From positions 9,188,340 to 9,252,339 of the forward strand of contig NC_091228.1 in NCBI RefSeq assembly GCF_040958095.1: a DNA stretch of 64,000 bases. Reading direction: 5' to 3'. Each line of letters opens with the position of its first letter. The first letter of the stretch is position 1. Below the pieces are notes generated by a model. That model ran no database searches. It saw nothing but the letters and a program-made list of their open reading frames with translations, and was not told where the DNA came from. A program made the translations under genes and the position numbers. The stretch is from Procambarus clarkii (Eukaryota > Arthropoda > Malacostraca > Decapoda > Cambaridae). Positions 50,414 to 63,010 of this stretch are shown here, in pieces.

Positions 50414-53400
50414 CGTGTTGTGTTCCCTTTTCACCTTTATTTCTTCGTTGTTTTCTGTTGCTGTCCTTTCTCTTCTCGTCGATGTCTATTCTTCAATGGA
50501 ACGTTTGTGGTTATTACGCCAATTTCCTCGAACTCCAACTTCCGATTTCGCGGTTTTCACCCCTTTGTGTCTGTCTCCAGGAGCCGATGTTTGGTGCTCA
50601 TCCTTGTCGCTTCCGTGACTATTCCTTTCTCTCAACAGCTCCCAGCTGTTGCTGGGGCTCCTAACTCTTCTGCTCTCTTGATTCGCTTTGATATTCTCTT
50701 TGTCCCCCTTACTTTTTCCTTCGCCTCTCCATTGTCCTGCTGCTCGTTTCTTTGTGAGGAAATGGTACACCCTTTGTTCCATTTATCTCCCCACGAGTGT
50801 CCCGCTTTCTCTTCCCGATCTGAAACACCTACTGGACTCCTTGCCTGAGCTTGGGCTCCTGCTAGGTGATTTTAATTGTCGTCATTCCCTTTTGGGTAGT
50901 GTTCTGACGAACATCCAGGGGTCGCCTTCCTGAGCCGTTCATCCTCTTCTTCCCTGTCTCTTCTGAATTCTGTTGAGACCATGCATTTGAACTCTCAGAC
51001 TTGCACCTTTTCCTATCTTGATCTTTCTCTTTGCTCGTCTTCTCTTTACTTAGGTTTCACGTGGCAGGTTCTTGATGACCTCCGTGGCAGTGACCATTTC
51101 CCCATCATTGTTACTTTTTCTCTTTTCACCCTCCCCTCTCCTTCCCTAGGTGGCACTTTGCTAAGGAAGACTGGAACCTATTTACCCTCAATGCTGCTCT
51201 CACTGACCTCTCCCTCGCTCTCTCCTTCTCTTTCATGACACTGTCTTAGACGCTGCCCTCCGCTCTATTCCTCGCTTTTCCCCTCGGGGACTACGGAAGT
51301 GCGTTCCCTGGTGGAATGCAGACTGTGCTCGGGCTGTCCGCTGTAAGCGTGCAGCCTGGAAGATACACCACCACCGCCAGACGGCCGATTCTTTTCTTTT
51401 ATTTCGGAAGGGGAGTGCGGTGGCCCGTAGGGCCATCTGTATGGCTAAACGTTAATATTGGGCATCTTATGTCTCCGCCATTACATCAGACACTCCTCTG
51501 GAGCAGATCAGAAAGTGTATCCGCAAGATAGCGAGTCAGTTCGTTCCCGATGTCTCACCAGTCCTTCACCTCCGTGGTACTCTTGTGGCAGACCCGTTGC
51601 AGGTTGCTACCAAACTTGGTTCCCACTTTTCTTCTGTTAGCTCTGGTTTTTATCTTCCCCAATATTTCCTTCTTCGTAAACCTGTCCTGTCCTTGAAATC
51701 TTTCGTCCCTTAGATTTCTGCACTCATCTTCGACTTACCTATAACGATCCCTTCTCTCTTTGAACTTCGGTCTGCCCTGGCCCTCTGCGGTTCTACGGCG
51801 GCGGGCTCCGATGGCATTCATTATGAGTTCTTAGAACTGGTTCTTAGAACACCATCACCACCTTTCCCCTTCTCAATTTGCTTTCCACAAGTGCTGCAGC
51901 ACAACAGATGTCCTGGTGAACTTGGAGGTCTATATTTGTTTTGTATTTGCTGCGAAGACCTCCGTTGTTGCCGTCTTTTTTGACCTGGAAAAGGCTTGTG
52001 ATACCACTTGGCGATATCATATTCTATCTCAACTTCATTCTTTTGGCCTTCGTGGTCATCTCCCTCTTTCTCCACAGCTTCCTCTCACGTCGTTCCTTTC
52101 GGGTGAGGCTTGGTACCGCTCTCTCTGCCTCTTTCAGCAATACGAAGGTGTGCCCCAGGGTAGTGTTCTGAGCACTACTTTTTTTGGTTGCCCTCAATGG
52201 TCTTCTTTCCTCTTCCTTCAGGCGTCTTCTCCACTCTTTATGTCGACGATCTTACCCTTTGCTATCAGGATGGTGATTCGCCTCTTCTTCAACACCAGCT
52301 TCAACTTGCGATTGATGCGTGTCGTCTTGGGCCACCGATCATGGCTTCAGGTTCTCTACATCTAGGACTTGTGCTATGACTTTTACTCGGAAGCGTGTCG
52401 TTCTTCGTCCTTCTTTGTCGCTTTATGGTCACCCCATTATGTACAAAGATTCCGCTAAGCTTTTGGGGTTGATTTTTGACACTCGTTTGTCATGGTCTCC
52501 CCATATCTCTTGCCTCCGTGATGAATGCTCTAAGGCCCTTACCCTTGTTTGGGTATTGTCTCATACTTCTTGCGGAGCAGATAGGCGCACTCTACTCTCT
52601 CGTCCTGCCTAAGCTCGGTTATGGTTGCCCTGCTTACTCGTCTTCTTCTCCTTTTACTCTCCGCCGTCTTGATGCTTTGCACCATTCTCGGTTGCTCCTC
52701 AGTTCTGGTGCCTTTCATTTGATTCCCGTCCTCAGTTTGTATGTTGGCACTCTTCAAGACCGCCGTGATGGCTACTGTCTTCCCAATTTTCCGCGGTCCT
52801 TGCAAGATCCTTCCTCTCGCCTCTGTCGTGCTTTAACTTTTGCCCCTCCTGCGGTTCCTGTTCCTCTTCACCACCTCACTCTGTGGTTATCTCGCTTTCA
52901 GGATCCTCTTTCAGTTCGTATTTCTGATTTTTCTCCTCGTGGTGTTCCTTCTTTGCCCCCGTGAAGAGTCCCATTTCCGCAGTTTTGTACTTAAAGCTTT
53001 TACCCTTCATATGGTTCTAAAGTGCTTTTTCCTTGAACACTTTTCTTTTCGCTCCGTTTCCGTCTTCCCTGATGGGTCTAAGTCTGCGGACGGTGTAGGC
53101 TACTCTGTTGTTTTTCCTGATTGCACTTATATGTGTCGCTTACCTTCGGAGTCTAGCATCTTGACAGCGGAACTTTATGCTATTCTCTATGCTCTCCGTC
53201 TCCTGTTTTCTCGATGCCAATCTTCCTTTGCTGTTGTTGTTGACTCTCGTAGTGCCCTCATGGCTCTCGGGTCCTTTAATCCGGTTCATCCAATGGTTGT
53301 CAAGATCCAGCATTGGCTGTTTCTTATTCACAGTAAATTTAAGTCGGTTGAGTTTGGTTGAGTTCCCAGCCATATTGGTGTGTCTTTAAATGAGTGTGCA

Positions 53401-53966
53401 GATGCTGCCGCCACGGAAGCTGTCCGCTCTTGTCCCGTCTCTCGTAAAGGTATTCCTTATTACGACTTTTACCCGGTTATCCATTCCTCCGTCCTTACCC
53501 GTTGGCAGGCTTGTTGATCTTCTGTTATTGGAAACAAACTGAGTACTCTTAAGAGTTGTGTGTCCTCCTGGCCGTCCTCCAGCCACCATAACCAGCGATG
53601 GGAAACTGCTCTGGCGAGGTTGCGTATTGGCCATTCTCGCTTAACTCATGGTCACTTGATGAAGCACTGCCCTGCTCCTTAATGTCCTAATAGCATTGTC
53701 CCTCTTACGATCGTGCAAGTCCTTGTTGAATGTGCTGACTTCCGGGACGAGCATGTGTCTTGTTTTCTGACCGTCCCCCATGGTCGCTTGTCCCTCGATA
53801 GTATTCTTGGTGACTCAGATAGTTTTGATATCGTTACCCTTATGCATTTCTGTTCTTGTATTGGCATCCTTGGTGATATTTAGCGCCCTCTGATTATCCC
53901 GCACATTTGATGGTGATACATAGCCTTCCCTGTTGAGTGCCTTCTTTTGATAATTACTTGCTTCGA
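50414..53966 (+). pseudogene. I/Jockey-like LINE copy 2: endonuclease, RT and RNase H, broken
   Basis: AP endonuclease at about 50480-51130 (LQWNVCGYYANFLEL, LLGDFNCRH near 50865, GSDHFPIIV near 51090). RT at about 51150-52620: a deletion of about 220 bases against copy 1 near 51830 removes early RT motifs; later come FDLEKACDTTW (motif A, about 51980), PQGSVLSTT and LYVDDLTLC with an intact YVDD at about 52238. RNase H at about 53060-53420: PDGSKSADG, LTAELYA, VVDSRSALMA and NECADAAA supply the four acidic positions, with a TGA at 53359 between the third and fourth. The 3' end is near 53966 and the TSD copy at 53967-53974. Several frameshifts; inactive. Confidence 0.82.
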
Positions 53967-53974
53967 TCACGTGG

Positions 53975-55766
53975 TTAACAAATGTTCTGCAACATCAAGC
54001 ATTTGTAGTATTTGTGCTGAACACCATAAATTTAGGAATTGTCCCAAACCTGGCAACCAAAATGTGCCTTTTGTGTAGGTGTACATTGAAGAGGATCTCC
54101 TGTGTGTCCAGTGCGGAACGCAGCAATACAGAGAATCCATGACAAGGCCCAAACCCCACGACCTAACCAGTTACATGCTGCGTTCATATTTGGATCGCAA
54201 CATTCCCTAGCATGCCGGGTCAAAGAACGAACACAAACCAGGTTTCCCGGCAGACATCCTTACCTAACCAGCATAATGCTTGGGTGGGCTAATCTCGCCC
54301 AACAACGTCAATGTCGCAGCTGCCTTTTGCGTCTTCTGATGCTTCGGTACAGGTGCAGGTCCTAATAGCAATTGCAGCAAGATTCACATGCAATAATCCA
54401 TACTTATTTGCCACCCACATTCAATTAGCTTTAAATGATTAACAGTCTATCTACAGTCGCAATCCCAGACTATGCATTCTCATCCAACCTTGAACAGTCA
54501 TCGCAAACAGTCACCACATCACCAGTCTCCGGTCTCAGAACCCACAACAAATGATGCAACCAACGTCATGCAATATACGACAAACTTCAATGTCCCACTC
54601 ACCACCTCACAGGTCCCACGACCAAACCATCTCTCTAAATCCCCACCTCAACGCAGCAGAGGGAGGTAACCCTCCTACCTCACATCTGGAAGGGAATCGG
54701 TATCGCCATCATGGTAAACCCGAACACCCAGTCAATTCCCATATCATTCCTACCTCACCTGCCCCTTCTGATCAATCATCCTCAACAAGCGAGAATCTTG
54801 ACATCCACGTTGAAGACTCAGAAGAGGAGCCTTCACTACAACAGGAGGCGCCCGCTGTGACACTCCCTGGCCAAATCGTTTACAGACAAGCAGTTCCACA
54901 AGTGACCACTGCAGTAGAAGACGACGAACGAGCCTCAATAGATGGTGGTGATGAAACGGAATGGGAAGAGGTAGGAAAAGTAGGAAGAAGGGGAGGAAGC
55001 AGAGCGCAATCGGGGGGAGGGGAGGCAGGGGAAGCACACCTGTTAAAGGAAACGAAATCTGTACCGACTGCTAAGGAAAAAAAATCACCAAAAGAAGCAA
55101 CCTGAAAGGTCACCATACCTTTTTAGAAAAGCCAACCAATAGTGGGATTAGAATTATAAAACTTAACATAAGGCCCTTTTTCCACAAATATTTACTAGAA
55201 CTGGACGCATGCAACCATCACCCCTGAAGTCATCCTATTAAACGAGACTTCTGTACGCCCAGACCAACACATCAAACACTATGGATACACGACTATTGAA
55301 AGGAACTTTGGGCAGAATAGAGGTGTTGCGGTGCTCATCAAGCTGGGCTGCCCCTTCACAAATATCTACCTCCAAGAAAGAAAATGCACTAGCAGTGGAA
55401 ATAGTCACAAACCATGGTCCATTGCAATTATAATTACCTACATCTCCCCAGGAGAGCACTCCATCCCTTCGAGAGCCATTCACAAGGAACTTAACAGAAA
55501 TGTCCTAACGATCCTTGCAGGGGGACTTTAATACACACCATGCAGCATTTCTCAACGACACCAATGGACGAGATGACATCGAAGGTCGGCTCTTGTATAA
55601 CCTCATGACAGCGAAGAACTTAATATTCTTGGGTCCCTACTTCAAAACCTTTGTAGGTAACCACCAAGGAAAACCTGATATTATACTGACGAATGTTGAA
55701 TGCAATATCTTTCACAGTAGAATTCTCCCGTGTAATGATGTGGGTTCAGATCACATACCTGTTATT
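53975..55766 (+). pseudogene. Jockey-like LINE, ORF1 3' part and endonuclease
   Basis: It resumes in phase with the segment ending at 48276. The first CCHC knuckle is completed, then a second (CSICAEHHKFRNC near 54012). A Pro/Gln/Glu-rich tail follows (54470-55105; GDETEWEEV near 54950) and ends at a TGA at 55103. ORF2 then begins; the endonuclease has GDFNTHHAAF near 55522 and GSDHIPVI at 55743-55766, where it is cut by LINE copy B. N-terminal endonuclease motifs are broken by stops between 55180 and 55510. Confidence 0.72.
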
Positions 55767-57661
55767 TCTTCTCATATGCGAAATCAAAAGCAAAAACCAC
55801 TGCCAGTATTGGACCTATTCGTACAAGTGAAGGTTCATACACGGAGGATGACAAAGAAATTAGTGAAATCCTAAAAAAGCAGTATGAGGACATGTTTAGC
55901 ACTCCAATAAACAACATGAAGGTGGAAGATCCAGACAATTTCTTTATGGGCGATATCCAAACCCCTGTAAATATAACTGATATAAATACGAGCGCACTAA
56001 ATTTTGAAAAAGAAATTGAAAACATGCCCATGCACTCGGCCCCAGGTCCAGACTCATAGAATTCAATATTTATAAAGAAATGCAAAGTGCCGGTAGCACA
56101 GGCACTCAGTATAGTGTGGAGGAAGGGCTTGGACACGGGGGAGATACCAGATGCACTTAAAGTAGCAGACATAGCCCCTCTACACAAGGGAGGGAGCAAA
56201 GCATTGGCAAAGAATTATAGACCAGTTGCACTAACATCGCACATCATAAAAGTATTTGAGAGAGTGATTAGGAGTCAGGTCACCAATTTCATGGAGACCA
56301 ATGACCTTCACAACCCAGGCCAACATGGATTTCGAGCGGGAAGATCGTGCCTCTCACAGCTACTTGAGCACTACGACAAAGTCACTGAGGTATTAGAAGA
56401 AAAACAGAATGCTGATGTGATATACACGGACTTCGCAAAGGCTTTCGATAAATGTGACCATGGCGTGATAGCACACAAAATGAAGTCAATGGGAATAACC
56501 GGTAAAGTTTGACGCTGGATACTCAGTTTTCTGTCAAACAGGACTCAGCGAGTAACGTTCAACCATATAAAATCTAGTCCAAGTGCAGTTAAAAGTTCTG
56601 TACCTCAGGGTACAGTCCTTTCACCGCTGCTTTTCCTTATTCTCATATCAGATATAGACAAAAATACAAGTCACAACTTCGTATCATCCTTTGCAGATGA
56701 CACAAAAATCAGTATGAAAATTACCTCGGCTGAAGACATTGAAAAACTTTAAGCTGATATTAATAAAGTTTTCGACTGGGCATCAGAAAATAACATGATG
56801 TTTAACAGTGATAAATTCCAGGTACTCAGGTACGGTAAAAATGAGGACCTTAAACATAATACAGAGTACAAAACACAATCAAATGTACCAATAGTAGGAA
56901 AACAGCATGTAAAGGATTTGGGAATAATAATGTCTGACGACCTAACGTTTAAGGAGCATAACCAAGCAAATATTGCGACAGCCAGAAAAATGATAGGATG
57001 GATTACGAGAACTTTCAAATCCAGGGATCCCATCACAATGGTTGTGCTCTTCAAGGCACTTGTGTTGTCCCGTCTTGAGTACTGCTCAGTACTCACTTCC
57101 CTCTTCAGAGCAGGAGAGATTGCTGAAATAGAGGGAATACAGAGAACATATACGGCACGCATAGACGCAATAAAGCACCTAAATTATTGGGATCGTCTCA
57201 AAGCCCTCCAAATGTACTCACTAGAAAGAAGACGAGAGAGATATCAAATAATATACACCTGGAAGATACTGGAGGGCCAAGTACCAAATCTACACAGAAA
57301 AATAACAACGTACTGGAGTGAACGATATGGAAGAAAATGTAGAATAGAACCAGTGAAGAGCAGAGGTGCCATAGGCACAATCAGAGAACACTGTATAAAC
57401 ATCAGAGGTCCGCGGTTGTTCAACGTCCTCCCAGCAAGCATAAGAAATATTGCCGGAACAACCGTGGACATCTTCAGGAGGAAACTAGATTTATTCCTCC
57501 AAGGAGTGCCGGACCAACCGGGCTGTGGTGGGTATGTGGGCCTGCGGGCAGCTCCAAGCAACAGCCTAGTGGACCAAACTCTCACAAGTCAAGCCTGGCC
57601 TCGGGCCGGGCTTGGGGGAGTAGAAGAACTCCCAGAACCCCATCAACCAGGTAACCAGGTA
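55767..57661 (+). pseudogene. CR1/L2-like LINE copy B (same family as copy A), 5'-truncated
   Basis: Starts inside the RT N-terminal region and matches copy A from 17741 onward. RT: ALTSHIIKVFERVI, GFRAGRSCLSQLL, TDFAKAFDKCDHG, a TGA at 56510, SSFADDTK near 56690 and a TAA near 56751. The C-terminal 299-codon frame (56795-57694) is open to the end. No SINE at the site occupied in copy A. The 3' end is CCATCAACCAGGTAACCAGG-type sequence. TGTTATT flanks both sides (55760-55766 and 57662-57668). 5' truncation is usual for LINEs. It is the least decayed C-terminal domain of the family in the window. Confidence 0.85.
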
Positions 57662-57668
57662 TGTTATT

Positions 57669-58810
57669 CTACACCTGCAAGAATCTCCCTGTAGAATTCT
57701 GGGATGCCCCAGACCCAATCTAAACACGCTTCGACTTCGACCATGTATTTAGTTCCTTGATACTGATCCAACCGCTGATCTTGACAATCAACCAGTCCAG
57801 GACATTGACGCAGTAATTGCCTCCATATATACACGCATCACTGAAGCAACTATGGACAATTGTGACCAAACACCAGAATAATTTAGCAATACAAACCGAC
57901 CAGAGAGAGAGAGCAAGGAGTAAATGAGGCTCTACCAGCAAGAATGTGAGAGACGTCTACACACAGGCCAACCATCCCTCAAAATCATTCAGGCCCTCAG
58001 ACGTGAAGTCTTAGGCTTGAGGCTCCTACACATACGTCATATTTGGGGTACACTAGTCAACCAAGCGAACCAGGAGAGGAGAGAACCTTCCATATTCTGG
58101 AGAAAGATCAGACAACTCCTAGGATCGTCAGACACCGCTGTCGCCCCTCAATTATACATATACTGATAACAACGAGGTAATAGCCACTAGAATGAAAGAT
58201 GCACAGCTGTAAACTAATCTCACAGGATTAGTTTGGGGGGAAATCTTTACAGAAAACAGCCAAATTAACAATGACAACCACCTTACAGTCGACCGATGTG
58301 TGGCTGAAAATGTGGAGAACCTGTCTAGCAGGCCTCAAATGGACACCGGACTCCCTGACCCTTACCATCCGATCACCCGACCCATCACCATACGGGAATT
58401 GATAGAAGTATTTAAGAAAACGAGGAACAAAGTGCCAGGTTTGTCAGGAATAACAGTCAACCAACTGAAGTTTCTACCTCTCGACTACCTGCAGTCCCTG
58501 CTCAGTGTCTTCAACGCCATCATCGTCTCAGGCCACTTGCTGAGATGTCAACAAGGCCTTTGACAGTTTATGGCATAATGGTCTACTCTTCAAGCTGCAA
58601 TCCATACTCACCACAACTGAACCGTCCTAAGACTAGTAAAAAAAATCTTATACGAGCTGTGACAACATCTGTTAGTCTACTTTGTTACTTGCCCCATACA
58701 CATGTTTTACTTCACACATTTCATTGTGATGAACAATGGACCCTGCTAGTTCCAGTTTGCACAGTTCTACTTTTCTTCAAATCCATCCAGGAGTTCTTGT
58801 CTAATGACAC
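57669..58810 (+). pseudogene. Jockey-like LINE, RT part after copy B
   Basis: It continues the host LINE. The linker between endonuclease and RT (IDAVIASIYTRITEATMD near 57810; RREVLGLRLLHIRH near 57990; FWRKIRQLLGS near 58098) is followed by RT fingers (ITIRELIEVFKKTRNKVPGL near 58390) and motif A (VNKAFDSLWHNGLLFKL at about 58547-58600), the latter after an apparent internal deletion. The rest of RT decays and ends near 58810 against a minus-strand LINE fragment. Confidence 0.7.
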
Positions 58811-60033
58811 TTAAGAGACATATTTGATAACTCAAGATCCGGGAGATCAGTAATGCAAGCCCGTGCTGCATGTGCTGCAGCTTCACAGCCTAGGGGGATC
58901 CCAAACCCGAGCTGATTAGGTTTCAGCAAGGTGGCTGCTTCCTGGCTGATAGATCTCGCTGCAGCCTTAGCTACGAGGCGTCGGAGGGTGTTGCCAACGG
59001 TAATAGGCCTGATTCCCCTATCCTTCTTCTTTAGAGCACAGAGTGCTACTCCATAAAAGACAAGCCTGATGTCCTCAGGGATGCCGCCTGCCAATCACAT
59101 GTTGGGGAATCTGGTAAGTTCCACTAGAAGGTCCTTTGCAGCATCTCCAAGCACCGGGTTCAGCATTTGTTTAATGTGCTGGAGTCTTAGGCCTGTAAAG
59201 CCCCCTGCTGATCCTGTTGGGAAAGACATTGCTGCTTTGTACACCTCAGATTCTCGAACGGTCAAGGGTTCCATGCCGGTATTGTTTTCCTGGGGATTCC
59301 TGCTGCTGTCTGGGGCTCTGGGTGAGTGTCTTGTAGAGCCTGTGCTGTCGTGGCGTTCCGAGGGGCAATAGTGTCATCGCTGGTTAGGATTCTGATAGCA
59401 CCTGTGGTATTGCACTCTTCTATTTTCCTGGTAATCTGTGCTCTCAGTTTGTGGTTTTCAGGCGAGTTATTGTTGGTCGTCCTTCAGCTGGAGTTCTTTG
59501 CACGAGGGGGAAAGGAGACCAGGATGTCTGCTCTGAGGAACTCATTAAGAGCCCGGATTACAAAGGTTGCTAATGCCTTCTCTCCTGGGCGGTAATGCTT
59601 GGCATGCATTCCCAAATAGGAGATTGTGCCATCATCCAGTGGTTCTGGGAGCATTGTTGACCTTTGTTAACAGACTGGTGATTTTGGCTGCTGCTTGGTG
59701 ACGGACAGCCTTGAGGACGTGGGGCCAGGTCCTGGTGGACGTCGCTTTGACTGTTTCAAGCAGATTATTTGCTGAGATGAAGTTGAGGGAGGTATTGTTC
59801 CTAGCTCCTGCAGCAGGTTGTCCATCGTCACTACCCCCGGGACGGCGCCTAGACCCTAGACAACCACCTGAATTGACAGAATGAAAGCGGACAGTTCCAC
59901 CTTGATTAAGACGATACCGTCTGTCACACACTTGACAGTTTCCTCTTGGGTTTTCATCTTCTTGGCTGGAAAGAGGCTGTGTGTCGGGTGCGACATGCGC
60001 CCGTGTTCTCCCCCCTCTTTGACTTGCCTCCAA
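58801..60033 (-). pseudogene. LINE reverse transcriptase fragment of another family, with N-terminal zinc-finger-like region
   Basis: Minus strand. Near 59900 an N-terminal finger-like region (CQVC, FHSVNSGGC); near 59400 RILTSDDTIAPRNA; near 58960-59060 RT with GVALCALKKKDRGIRPITVG and TLRRLVAKAA, then QLGFGIPLGCEAAAHAAR. This GIRPIxVGxTLRRLxAK pattern is known from a group of animal non-LTR RTs distinct from CR1 and Jockey; I do not assign a clade. Stops and frameshifts throughout; the catalytic ADD region is absent. Confidence 0.65.
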
Positions 60034-60169
60034 TTCCTAGCTCAAGATTTCTGCATCCTCGCCTCGCCACTGTCTTCAATCCCCAGCTTACCTGCTCTAG
60101 GGGTCCTTGGAACGTCGAAAGTTACAATCTGATAATAAAGACGAAATTATTAATGTATTAACAAAATTA

Positions 60170-61573
60170 AGAAGTTATATGAATGACTGGCTACTCAACC
60201 ATTAGTAATAGTAAGTGGTGATCACTTGACTGAAGTGATCTGATGTCAGTCATTGGTAAGTGGTGGTCATTTATCTACTAAGTATCACGTTCCGAGGTCA
60301 CAGTTGTTGGAAATTGCATTCACTTAGCTACCGTGAACAGTGTTCTAAGGAAAGTGATTGGGGGATCATTTAGCTACCGCGTACTGTTCTGAGGCCACAG
60401 GTCGTTGCAGTCGTCAATGAATGGGAATCATTTAGCTACTGTGCAGTGTTCTATTGCCACTGGTCGTCAGTAAGTGAGCATGCCTTAGCTACTCTGTGTG
60501 GTGTCCTGAGGCCAGTGGTCCACTTAACACTGGTCGTCACTTAGCGTCTATGTTGCGGTATCGCTTCCTTTATTGGAGTATGGAGTGAGGATCTCGGCGC
60601 CATCTATGGGTGGGCACCTCAGTTCCCCTGATATTGAATGCTACGTGGTCAACGCCATCTATTGGTGGTGACATGGCAGCGATCAATGTCTCCTGTTTCC
60701 TGCCCCAGTTAGCCAGAGAGGTCGGCGTGGATGACCTCTTGTGGATGGTGTGTCACGATCAGTGCCATCTGTTGTGCTACAGAGCATAATGTCAACTCCC
60801 CGGTGAGTGAGTGTTACCTCATGGTTTCCCCAGTGTACCGTCCATCTAATTGATGACGTTTTATGTCCACTGAAGTGACGTGTGGACACAGTTGTACTGA
60901 GATAGTCAGTTTACCTTGGGGCAGTCCATGTACTCTCAACCTAGTCCTAAAAGAAGACCGAGTAAGGCGCCATCGATCTGGGCAATGTGTTAGTTGCAAA
61001 ATTATGCAGTTGGTAGAGCTCGGCGTACCCCGGGATGAGCTTAGGAGAGTAACGGACGACAGTGAGGTGCTTTATCGTGATGTGCTGCTAGTAGGTTTCT
61101 AGAGGCTTCTGCCAGGGGTTAGCAACCCCTGTATATGGTTGTTTGTGACCCTTGTCAGCGGGATCGCTGAAGTCCTCTGCCAGAGAGGAGCTCGAGAGCG
61201 AAAGTGGGGTGTAGGCACCTTGTGATACTGTGTCGGTGGACTGGCTCACGTAAAAGGTGAATTCGCCAGTGTTTATCAGTACCGGTGCACAAGGTACTGG
61301 ACGGTGGAAACACTGGAGTTGGTGTGCGTGTCCTGCATGAGACACATTAATGTATATACGTGTAGTTATAATCTATTTAATCTAATATATATTTTTAATA
61401 GTAAAAGTGTAAATGTATTGAAGGGAATAGTGTGGTTTACCCCCCCCCCCCTCTTATTTACGCATTGCACTACTACTAGCCCATGAAAGCATACTACCGA
61501 CTTGGGGTCGGATACTGTAAGAGGTAATAACATAAAGAACCCGGTTACTGGTCCATAGTGGCCGCAACATAAT
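60170..61573. other. Possible LTR/leader of a Gypsy-like element, with about 60-bp tandem repeats
   Basis: No gene is seen. From about 60310 to 60510 a ~60-bp unit recurs (words TTAGCTAC, AGTGTTCT, GCCAC/GCCAGTGG at 60322, 60371, 60431 and 60488). A TATA-like AATATATATTTTTAATA lies near 61384 and C-run at 61440-61451. The position directly before a primer-binding-site-like sequence suggests a 5' LTR, but its start and a second LTR are not in evidence. Confidence 0.35.
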
Positions 61574-62451
61574 TGGCATCCCCAGCGGGATCCGACCTCT
61601 TGTCAAGTGCATTTGATAAGAGGGGTTACGTAGTACAACCCCTGTGAAAAGCTCCCCTTTTAGTTTTGTGTGTAAGTGTAGCGCGGTGTTAAGTGCAGTG
61701 TTACGTGCTCGTGCACAACGTACAATGAAAAATGGCAGAGGAAAGGTCCATTGACTACCTGGATGATCAAGAGTTCCTGAACCAGGAAGACTACCTGTCA
61801 AAACTGAGACACCAAGGAAAGCCAGAACTCGTGTTAATAAGTGCTTATTTAGGGATCAAAGTGAGTGAGCGGGATTACTGTGTCGAGATCCCTTCGAAGG
61901 TCCATAAGCACTTAAAGACCGACAAAAAGCTGGAAACTTAGGCGAGGAGCACTAAGCACTAGTAGTGCTCCTCGAGGAGCACTACTGTGCTCCTTAGGAG
62001 AGGAGCACAGTAAGAAGGAAAGTGTTATGGCTTCCACTGAACAAGACCTAGGACATGGTGAGTGACGCGAGTGAACCGATTATAAACTTGTTGACTGTGA
62101 AAATGCGTGAGTTAGAAATCCATCGTGAAACGGAATGGAAAAAGCTAGAACTAGCAAAGGAGAGAGAGAAGGGAAAGCAAGAGAACGTTTAAATTCGAAA
62201 GAGGAGAAAAAGCTAGAGTTAGAAAGACAGACAAGAGAAGGAAATTGTAATGAAGCGTATAGAAAAGCAAAGAAGTAGAGGGGGAGAAAGAGCTAGCACT
62301 TGAAAGAGAAGAGCGAGAAAGAAAGAAGGCAAGAGAGAAAGAAAACGCCAGTTGGAAGTGCTAAGATTAAGTGGTAGACGGGGAAAAGTGGTTTCGACCT
62401 GGTGCGGAACATTAAGATGGTTCCTAAATTCAACGAGGCGAAGGTGGGTGC
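61574..62451 (+). pseudogene. Gypsy-like LTR retrotransposon leader and gag fragment, interrupted
   Basis: TGGCATCCCCAGCGGGAT at 61574-61591 looks like a tRNA primer-binding site (begins TGG). An ATG at 61732 opens a 69-codon gag-like start (DYLDDQEFLNQEDYL). After frameshifts comes a charged helical segment (MRELEIHRETEWKKLELAK near 62107) rich in Glu/Lys/Arg, then KMVPKFNEAKV near 62414-62448, a motif common in arthropod Gypsy gag proteins. The reading is cut at about 62451 by an inverted LINE fragment. No protease or pol domain follows in the window. Confidence 0.6.
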
Positions 62452-62868
62452 GTCGTGTGTATACGCCCCACACCCTAAGAAACCGACAGTCCGTCGAGAT
62501 CGGGTTCAGTGACGAAAGGGGGATAGACAATAAAAGGTTCCCCTCGCTCTCTACGTCGGGTACTACAGTTCTACGGGTGCAAGAGTATGCCTCCTCAAGC
62601 ACCCGGGCGTCAAAATAGAAGAAGTCTAAGGGAAGAACCAGAACAAGCAAAAGGTCGGCAGGAAACGGCAAGCAGATAGGAGAAGAGGGGGGAGAAAAAC
62701 GAAACAGAAGGAAAAGGAAAAGGTGCTCAGCATAATTGGAGAGGACGGCAGCAGGAGCACAAGGCTAGAAAAGGACAGAAGACTGTCCCAAGGAGCATCA
62801 CACTCCGGCAGCCGCCTACTAAGCCCCCCTCACGGCAACAACGAGCTGAGCGGGGAGGGGGGTTAAGT
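62452..62868 (-). mobile_element. Inverted 5'-end fragment of the I-like LINE
   Basis: The reverse complement matches the 5' end of LINE copy 2 (48277-48690) from its first bases (CCCCCTCCCCGCTCAGCTCG) through CTGCCGGAGTGTGATGCTCC to ACGACGCACCC, with moderate divergence. Only about 415 bases are present and the 3' part is absent, which is unusual for simple target-primed insertion and suggests later deletion, recombination or a twin-primed event. Confidence 0.8.
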
Positions 62869-62869
62869 T

Positions 62870-63010
62870 AGGATAGATAAGTCACAAAGTTACAATAGGT
62901 TAGGATAGTTTAATTAGGTTATGAAGTTAGGTAAGGTCATGCAGGTTAGGTTAAGTTGGGTAAGATACATTAATTTACGAGAGTTTAGGTTAAGTTAGGT
63001 TATATATATT
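62870..63010. repeat. Degenerate TTAGG-like interstitial sequence
   Basis: Repeated TTAGG/TTAAGTTAGG/GGTTAGG words on the plus strand, interrupted and variable. TTAGG is the usual arthropod telomere unit, but similar AT/G-rich words are common in crustacean spacer DNA. Weak evidence of telomeric origin. Confidence 0.45.

Noticed and set aside
62870..63010. True telomere
   Set aside because: TTAGG words are too degenerate and short, with more transposon-like DNA on both sides.
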